19,632 nucleotides of DNA from Fimbriimonadaceae bacterium (lineage in GTDB: Bacteria; Armatimonadota; Fimbriimonadia; Fimbriimonadales; Fimbriimonadaceae): contig JALHPH010000001.1 of assembly GCA_022842565.1 (NCBI GenBank), forward strand, positions 1-19,632. The letters are read 5' to 3'. Below the pieces are notes generated by a model. It had not been told where the DNA came from and did no database searches. It saw only the letters and a list, made by a program, of their open reading frames with translations. Below are positions 15,259 to 19,632 of the stretch, piece after piece (position 1 is the stretch's first letter; every line of letters begins with the position of its first letter). Position numbers and translations under genes: made by a program.

Positions 15259-16818
15259 CTAGCCGTCGCGACCGGGGCGTCCGCCGCCTGCTCCCGCACC
15301 GCCCGAATTGCTCGGGGCCGAACTCGGCGCGTCCATTGGCGGGACCGATGCATCAAAAGTGATCGTGTACGGTACCTTCGATTCGTTGCCCATCCAGTCC
15401 TTCGCCATCACCTCGAAGACGACACGGCCATTGGCGGCAAAGCGATTCTCCGATTCTTCCAAGCGCACAATGGCGTAACCTTCGCGGCTGGTGATGATCT
15501 TCAGCGGTCGACCGTTGGCGGTGACTTTCACCGATCCCAGGTCCAAGCCGCTGCCTGGGTCATCAAGCTCAAAGAACACCGTCACGTACTCGCCTAGGGT
15601 TCGTTGCTCGCCCTGGGTCTTTCCATACCGCGGGTTCATTTCCGAACCGGCAAATGGGAAGAGCAAGCTGACATCCGGCGGGGTGAGGTCGACTCCGGTG
15701 ACGTTGTCGAAAGCCAGCAGACTGCCATCGCGCGAGGTGAGCAGCAGGGTGTTTCCGGCCATCATGGGTCCACCGACGGCAGTCATGAAGTTCGGTGGCT
15801 TTTGGCCCCCGGCTTCAGGAGCGACCGCCTTGGTCGCTGGGCGCAGAATGTAGTTCCAAACGGTCTTTCCAGTCGCCGGATCGATGACCAGCATGGAGCC
15901 ATTGGCGATGTTGACGCCGATGTACTTGCCAACCGCAGTCGGGCCAGACACCGGTAAGGCACCCAGGTCGAACCGCTGGATCTTGCGGGGGTTCAGGCGG
16001 TCTGCGATGATGAGCTTGCCTTGCGTCGTCACCACAGCGACCGATTCCATGGTCACTGCCGGCGAAAAAGCAATCGGCTCATTGAAGTTGATCGGTTGAC
16101 CCGCGCGCTTACCATTGGCTGGGTTCAAACCTACCACGTAGCTGCCGCTGGCGATGTAAGCCGTGTTGTCGAACAGTGTCGCGGTGACATTGCCCGCAAG
16201 TTCGGTGAAGGTGATCTCCCAGTTGGTGCGTTTGCTGGCGGAGTCGATAGAGTACAGCTTGTTCGTCTGGTCGAAAACCATGACCGCGGTGCCATAAGAA
16301 AAGATGCTGCCACGGATTCCGCTAAAGATTCGGACGGAGTTCGTCCAAAACGGCGTACCGTCCTCCAAGTTCAGCGCGAGCAGCGAGCTGTCTGCCTGTG
16401 GCAGTACCAGGGTGTTGCCCGCCGCGACGGGAGCACCGAGCAACGACTGATCTCCCAAATACTGCCAGCGCTGCTTTCCAGTCTTCGCGTCGATTGCGAA
16501 AACGTTTCGGTCGCTGGTCGCGGCAATGATGAGGTCACCGGTCAGAACAACGCCCGATTGGAAATTGGCCGCGTTCGGTTCGCCCGAAGGGAATCGCCAG
16601 AGTTGGTTTCCAGTCGCACGATCGAGCGCATAAACGCGGCGGCCGACGGCTGTGTAAACAACGTTTCCGATGACCAGGGGTGGTCCAGGAGGAACGGAGG
16701 TCGGTTGGACCCATCGCCACGAGAGCGGCGCGGCCCCCGTAAATTCGGCTCGCGCTTGCGCGCTCATCAGCGTCGTCAGCGAAATGAGTGCTGCGGTGAA
16801 CAAGTGAAACTTCGTCAT
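15259..16818 (-). CDS. Secreted PQQ-type (BamB-like) beta-propeller protein with Ig-like C-terminal domain
   Basis: The 519-residue product starts with a Sec signal peptide (hydrophobic core at about 5-20, cleavage after ARA at 22-24). Seven repeats with the pattern 'xxAxDxxTGxxxW' follow (for example VYALDRATGNQLWRF, VFAIDAKTGKQRWQY, MLVIDPATGKTVWNY) across about 45-395, which is a PQQ-like/BamB-like propeller. Residues of about 400-495 resemble an Ig-like fold (VTVFFELDDPGSGLD, VVFEVMAKDWMGN). The last 25 or so residues are low-complexity Pro/Ser/Gly. The fold gives no specific function; it may be an extracytoplasmic scaffold or outer-membrane assembly factor. ATG 16818 is chosen because it begins the signal peptide. 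The longer frame to 17013 passes antisense through the tRNA gene. It is the first gene of the minus-strand unit. Confidence 0.8.
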   Translation of the reverse strand: MTKFHLFTAALISLTTLMSAQARAEFTGAAPLSWRWVQPTSVPPGPPLVIGNVVYTAVGRRVYALDRATGNQLWRFPSGEPNAANFQSGVVLTGDLIIAATSDRNVFAIDAKTGKQRWQYLGDQSLLGAPVAAGNTLVLPQADSSLLALNLEDGTPFWTNSVRIFSGIRGSIFSYGTAVMVFDQTNKLYSIDSASKRTNWEITFTELAGNVTATLFDNTAYIASGSYVVGLNPANGKRAGQPINFNEPIAFSPAVTMESVAVVTTQGKLIIADRLNPRKIQRFDLGALPVSGPTAVGKYIGVNIANGSMLVIDPATGKTVWNYILRPATKAVAPEAGGQKPPNFMTAVGGPMMAGNTLLLTSRDGSLLAFDNVTGVDLTPPDVSLLFPFAGSEMNPRYGKTQGEQRTLGEYVTVFFELDDPGSGLDLGSVKVTANGRPLKIITSREGYAIVRLEESENRFAANGRVVFEVMAKDWMGNESKVPYTITFDASVPPMDAPSSAPSNSGGAGAGGGRPGRDG

Positions 16819-16847
16819 CGGTTCAACTTCCAGGTCGATTACCGGGC

Positions 16848-16853
16848 AGTATA
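16848..16853 (-). promoter_or_regulatory. -10 box TATACT of the minus-strand unit (propeller, dprA, nagA, KimA-like, STAS-USP)
   Basis: On the minus strand TATACT is a near-consensus -10 hexamer 29 bases upstream of the ATG at 16818. No convincing TTGACA-like -35 lies at 16-18 bases. It sits in the 105-base gap between this gene and the divergent tRNA, and is the only good promoter-like signal found for the five genes downstream. Confidence 0.5.
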
Positions 16854-16923
16854 TCCCTCTGCCCAGTTTCTTGCCTTCTCCCCATAGACGCACGAAGTTG
16901 GGATCGGGTATCAATAGCAAGCC

Positions 16924-17000
<77 letters not shown>

Positions 17001-17081
17001 AACTTCCCCGCACCTCGGGTTGAAGTGACCACCGGCTCCTTTTCGCACTTGAAATTTAACGTGACAACGCCAATATCCATA

Positions 17082-17100
17082 GAGGCGCCCGATTCGCCTC
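17082..17100 (+). other. Inverted repeat GAGGCG-7-CGCCTC upstream of the GT2 gene
   Basis: This is a perfect 6-bp stem with a 7-base loop, ending 22 bases before the ATG at 17123 and followed by AAAAAG. It lacks the trailing T-run of an intrinsic terminator on either strand, so it could be a leader hairpin or an operator-like site. The rest of the 122-base gap (17001-17122) shows a weak TTGAAA at 17049-17054 with only poor -10 candidates, and no clear tRNA terminator. Confidence 0.35.
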
Positions 17101-17122
17101 AAAAAGTAGTGCGTTCAGAATC

Positions 17123-18151
17123 ATGAGAGTCACCGTCATCATCCCAACCTATAACCGGGCTGGGCTCATCGAAGAGACCGTGCATTCTGTATTGGCGCAA
17201 TCCTACGCGGACTTCGAAGTTCTCATCGTGGATGATGGTTCAACAGATCACACGCAGGCCGTGGTCAGCGCCGCATTTTCTGAAGAACCGCGTGTCCGGT
17301 ACCACCTCCAACAAAACGCCGGAGCCCAAGCAGCCCGCAACAAAGGGACTGAGCTCGCGAGTGGCGAGTACGTCATGTACCTTGACTCCGATGACCTTCT
17401 TCACCCGGAGTTCCTGGCGAAACAGATGGAGTCCTTCGCTCTGGATCACCAGCTGGATGGCTCAATTGCTCAGACCGCGTGGTTCATGCAAAAGCCAGGT
17501 GATGGTCCCTTTGTTTGGAACCGTGTGGTCCTCCACGATCCCCTGACAAGCTTCCTGGAGCAAGACGTATTGTGGTCGACTCTAGGCGGCGTGTGGCGCA
17601 AGGAATTCATCCAAAAAATGGGCGGGTGGCGATTGGAAGTCAAATCGAGCCAGGATGTCGATTTTCACTTGCGCGCGGCATACCATGGCCATCGCGTTCG
17701 CTTTATTCCCGAAGTTCTGGTCTATGCTCGCGACCACGCTGGACCTCGTATCAGCGGCGGAAGCCGACCCGGCTGGATCCGTGATGTCGTGGAGATCACA
17801 GATTACATCTATGGCGAAATGCGAAAGGATGGACGCCTGACTCCGCGCCACACCCACATCATCGCTTCAAATTACCTGTGGTGCGCCCGAAAACAAGCCC
17901 GTGACAGCACGCTTCCGGACGCGCTTGGGTACCTCAAGAAGTGCCTGGAGGTCCAACCGTCGGTGGCCAGGCGGATTGGAATCGCCCTGCTCGCACCCGT
18001 GGGACTTCGGATCATGAACCGCCTCAAGCAGTGGTACTATATCTCCTACGGCATCCATCTATTGCTTGGATTGGAAGTAAAGCGTTTTAATTGGCACAAA
18101 CACTATCGTTTAGAAAACTGGTTGCAACATAGCGATTTCACAAAGGCATAA
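17123..18151 (+). CDS. Family 2 glycosyltransferase (GT-A fold)
   Basis: The 342-residue protein opens with VTVIIPTYNRAGLIEETVHSVLAQ, the usual GT2 start. It carries VDDGSTD (36-42), binding the nucleotide sugar, and the metal-binding DSDD at 88-91. QNAGAQAARNKG (64-75) is typical of inverting GT2 enzymes that build polysaccharide or glycoprotein side chains. The C-terminal half has no clear transmembrane helix, so it is probably a cytoplasmic or peripheral enzyme. No Shine-Dalgarno sequence precedes the ATG. The dehydrogenase gene begins six bases after its stop, which suggests a polysaccharide operon. The base composition, especially the last 150 bases, is clearly more AT-rich than genes left of the tRNA. 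Donor and acceptor sugars cannot be read from the sequence. Confidence 0.9.
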   Translation: MRVTVIIPTYNRAGLIEETVHSVLAQSYADFEVLIVDDGSTDHTQAVVSAAFSEEPRVRYHLQQNAGAQAARNKGTELASGEYVMYLDSDDLLHPEFLAKQMESFALDHQLDGSIAQTAWFMQKPGDGPFVWNRVVLHDPLTSFLEQDVLWSTLGGVWRKEFIQKMGGWRLEVKSSQDVDFHLRAAYHGHRVRFIPEVLVYARDHAGPRISGGSRPGWIRDVVEITDYIYGEMRKDGRLTPRHTHIIASNYLWCARKQARDSTLPDALGYLKKCLEVQPSVARRIGIALLAPVGLRIMNRLKQWYYISYGIHLLLGLEVKRFNWHKHYRLENWLQHSDFTKA

Positions 18152-18157
18152 CTTAAC

Positions 18158-19465
18158 ATGGTAGACGCACTCATTCAGAAGATCGATCAGCGGGAATACA
18201 ACATCGGCATTGTCGGCCTGGGCTATGTAGGATTGCCACTGGCTCTCACGGCCATTGAAGCAGGCTTCACCGTGACAGGCCTCGACATTGACCCTACCAA
18301 GATTGAGCAGTTAAGAGCCGGTCACACCTATATCAAGCATATCGGAGAAGAGCGAGTGAGGAAGGCAGTTGAAACCGGTCGCCTACATGTGACTTCCGAC
18401 TATTCTGAAGCAGCCGTTCCGGACTGCCTCATCCTCTGTGTCCCGACCCCGCTAGGTAAGCACATGGAACCGGATATCAGCTTTATCACCAATACCATGG
18501 ACAGTCTGCTACCCCACATCCGCAAAGGGCAGCTGATCTCTCTGGAAAGCACGACCTATCCTGGCACGACTTTCGAGACCGTCGTGACCCCAGTTCAAGA
18601 AAAGGGATTTACGGTCGGCGAAGATATTTTTGTCGCTTATTCGCCCGAGCGCGAGGACCCAGGCAACCCGAATTTCGAGACCAAAACCATCGCAAAAGTC
18701 GTCGGAGGACACACCGCCAACTGTCTCGAACTTGCGAAGAAACTCTACAACCAAGTTGTCGATAACATCCACGAAGTGTCTTCCTGCGAGGTTGCAGAAA
18801 CCGCTAAGCTTCTCGAAAACATCTACCGAGCCGTAAACATCGGATTGGTGAACGAAATGAAGATCGTCACTGATCGAATGGGTATCGATATATGGGAAGT
18901 CATCCGCGCGGCGGCTACCAAACCGTTCGGTTTTACTCCGTTTTATCCCGGTCCCGGACTTGGCGGGCACTGTATTCCCATCGACCCCTTCTACCTTACT
19001 TGGAAAGCCAAAGAGTTTGGCGTCAATACACGCTTTATTGAATTAGCGGGTCAGGTCAACCACGACATGCCCGACTACGTGCTTCATAAGACCATTGAGG
19101 GCCTGAATACCCAAGGCAAATCCCTGAAAGGATCGAAGATCTTGGTCCTCGGTATTGCGTACAAAAAGAACATTGATGACGCACGCGAATCGCCGTCTTG
19201 CGAAATCATGGAGCTTCTCCAAAGCTATGGCGCGGAGATCGCTTACACCGATCCTCATTTCCCAAAGTTCCCGGTCATGCGAGAGCACAGTTTCAATCTG
19301 AGCTCGGTGCCATTCGACGAAGCCACGCTCAGCCAGTTCGATTGCGCGCTCATCGCGACGGACCACGATGCATTTGATTATGAGCTGCTGCTGAGGGTCG
19401 CTCCGCTCATTATTGATGCGCGCGGCCGGTACAAGCGGGGCACGCCGAAAGTCGTCAGCGCCTAG
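18158..19465 (+). CDS. Nucleotide-sugar dehydrogenase, WbpA-like UDP-N-acetylglucosamine 6-dehydrogenase
   Basis: This 435-residue enzyme of the UDP-glucose/GDP-mannose dehydrogenase family oxidises the sugar C6 alcohol to a carboxylate with two NAD+. It has the Rossmann GLGYVG (20-25), VPTPL (95-99), SPER (162-165), Lys217 in ETAKLLEN, and the catalytic Cys272 in [13 protein letters not shown] (265-277). The [16 protein letters not shown] form is typical of WbpA/WbpO/TviB-type enzymes acting on UDP-GlcNAc or UDP-GalNAc, whereas UDP-glucose enzymes usually have GGSCxPKD. It would supply a uronic acid for an acidic surface polysaccharide, probably used by the adjacent glycosyltransferase. A weak AAAGG lies 11 bases before the ATG. 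The exact epimer of the substrate remains uncertain. Confidence 0.92.
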   Translation: MVDALIQKIDQREYNIGIVGLGYVGLPLALTAIEAGFTVTGLDIDPTKIEQLRAGHTYIKHIGEERVRKAVETGRLHVTSDYSEAAVPDCLILCVPTPLGKHMEPDISFITNTMDSLLPHIRKGQLISLESTTYPGTTFETVVTPVQEKGFTVGEDIFVAYSPEREDPGNPNFETKTIAKVVGGHTANCLELAKKLYNQVVDNIHEVSSCEVAETAKLLENIYRAVNIGLVNEMKIVTDRMGIDIWEVIRAAATKPFGFTPFYPGPGLGGHCIPIDPFYLTWKAKEFGVNTRFIELAGQVNHDMPDYVLHKTIEGLNTQGKSLKGSKILVLGIAYKKNIDDARESPSCEIMELLQSYGAEIAYTDPHFPKFPVMREHSFNLSSVPFDEATLSQFDCALIATDHDAFDYELLLRVAPLIIDARGRYKRGTPKVVSA

Positions 19466-19504
19466 GTAAGCTGGCAGCATGCAATCACCGGCGAGGCACT
19501 TCAC

Positions 19505-19632
19505 ATGAACCCTCGCTGGACCGTCCGGGTCGGACGGTCGCAAGCGAAGATTGCTCACGTGCGCACTCGCGCACATGGCTTTGATGTGGGCCAGCCGCTT
19601 GATTTTGGGGCCAAGAGCGATGCCACTTCTGC
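19505..19632 (+). CDS. Start of a probable OsmC-family protein, 3' truncated
   Basis: An open frame starts at ATG 19505, with GAGG 8 bases upstream, and runs off the right edge after 42 residues. The segment HVRTRAHGFDVGQPLDFGAK resembles the early beta-strands of OsmC-like proteins, ahead of the PSAxExLLxAL helix that would follow. OsmC-family proteins are thiol peroxidases or related redox proteins with two catalytic cysteines, which lie outside the window. The call rests on the N-terminal pattern alone. GC content is back to the level of the left part of the window. Confidence 0.4.
   Translation, partial: MNPRWTVRVGRSQAKIAHVRTRAHGFDVGQPLDFGAKSDATS
19519..19539. repeat. Perfect 9-bp inverted repeat with 3-base loop in the first codons of the OsmC-like gene
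   Basis: GACCGTCCG, then GGT, then CGGACGGTC: every base of the 9-bp arms pairs. It begins 14 bases after the A of the ATG at 19505, spanning codons that read W-T-V-R-V-G-R-S. There is no T-run after it, so it is not an intrinsic terminator. In mRNA it would be a very stable hairpin close to the ribosome start site; in DNA it could be a dyad operator. Confidence 0.6.

Noticed and set aside
16021..16887. Plus-strand open frame of 288 codons
   Set aside because: It is antisense to the propeller gene, rich in Arg, His and Gln without domain patterns, and has no ribosome site. It is a shadow of a GC-rich gene.
17001..17060. Intrinsic terminator after tRNA-Ile
   Set aside because: Only a 4-bp CCCG/CGGG stem and a separate TTTT were found. 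They are not arranged as stem plus T-run.
19480..19509. Short open frame starting at ATG 19480
   Set aside because: It stops after 9 codons. The ATG at 19505 has a ribosome site and an OsmC-like continuation.

Overview
This is a densely packed, GC-rich bacterial chromosome segment with about 15 protein genes and one tRNA gene. Few genes have a clear Shine-Dalgarno sequence, and neighbouring genes repeatedly overlap at start/stop codons. A Twin-arginine signal, a SelB factor, a KimA-type potassium transporter and envelope-polysaccharide genes fit a free-living Gram-negative-type bacterium. The combination made me think of Armatimonadota (Fimbriimonas-like), but nothing in the window proves the phylum. 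I see no insertion sequence, CRISPR array, phage gene or rRNA, and no gene-free stretch longer than about 300 bases.

Layout. (1) 1-3812, plus strand: the tail of a probable glycosylasparaginase, then selB (selenocysteine elongation factor), a WecG/TagA/CpsF glycosyltransferase and a Tat-exported LD-carboxypeptidase, all overlapping or almost touching. (2) 3809-4405, minus strand: a two-helix membrane protein of unknown function. Its stop codon interlocks with that of the carboxypeptidase. (3) 4415-10436, plus strand: an AddB-like protein, an AddA-like UvrD-family helicase and a nitrilase-family amidohydrolase. (4) 16818-10433, minus strand: a secreted PQQ-type beta-propeller protein, dprA, nagA, a KimA-like potassium importer and a STAS-USP two-domain protein. 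They read as one transcription unit behind a good -10 box. (5) 16924-17000, plus strand: tRNA-Ile(GAT). (6) 17123-19465, plus strand: a family 2 glycosyltransferase and a WbpA-like nucleotide-sugar dehydrogenase, visibly less GC-rich than the rest. (7) 19505 to the end: the start of a probable OsmC-family protein.

The most interesting signal is the AddAB-like pair. The AddA-like helicase keeps every SF1 motif but stops about 35 residues after motif VI, so it has no C-terminal nuclease domain. The AddB-like partner keeps the four cysteines of the iron-sulfur staple (C...CxxCx5C), but the DYK-type active-site segment reads FYTQ and the N-terminal P-loop position reads APRPEQYQ. As read, this is a break-processing motor with intact helicase motifs and apparently no working nuclease.

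A second point is the potassium transporter, translationally coupled to a protein that fuses a STAS domain to a universal-stress-protein domain. In that STAS domain the regulatory serine position is glutamate, which suggests a dedicated regulator of the transporter. The genes between 13153 and 16818 (cell-wall sugar salvage, DNA uptake processing, propeller) share a strand and spacing but no obvious pathway.
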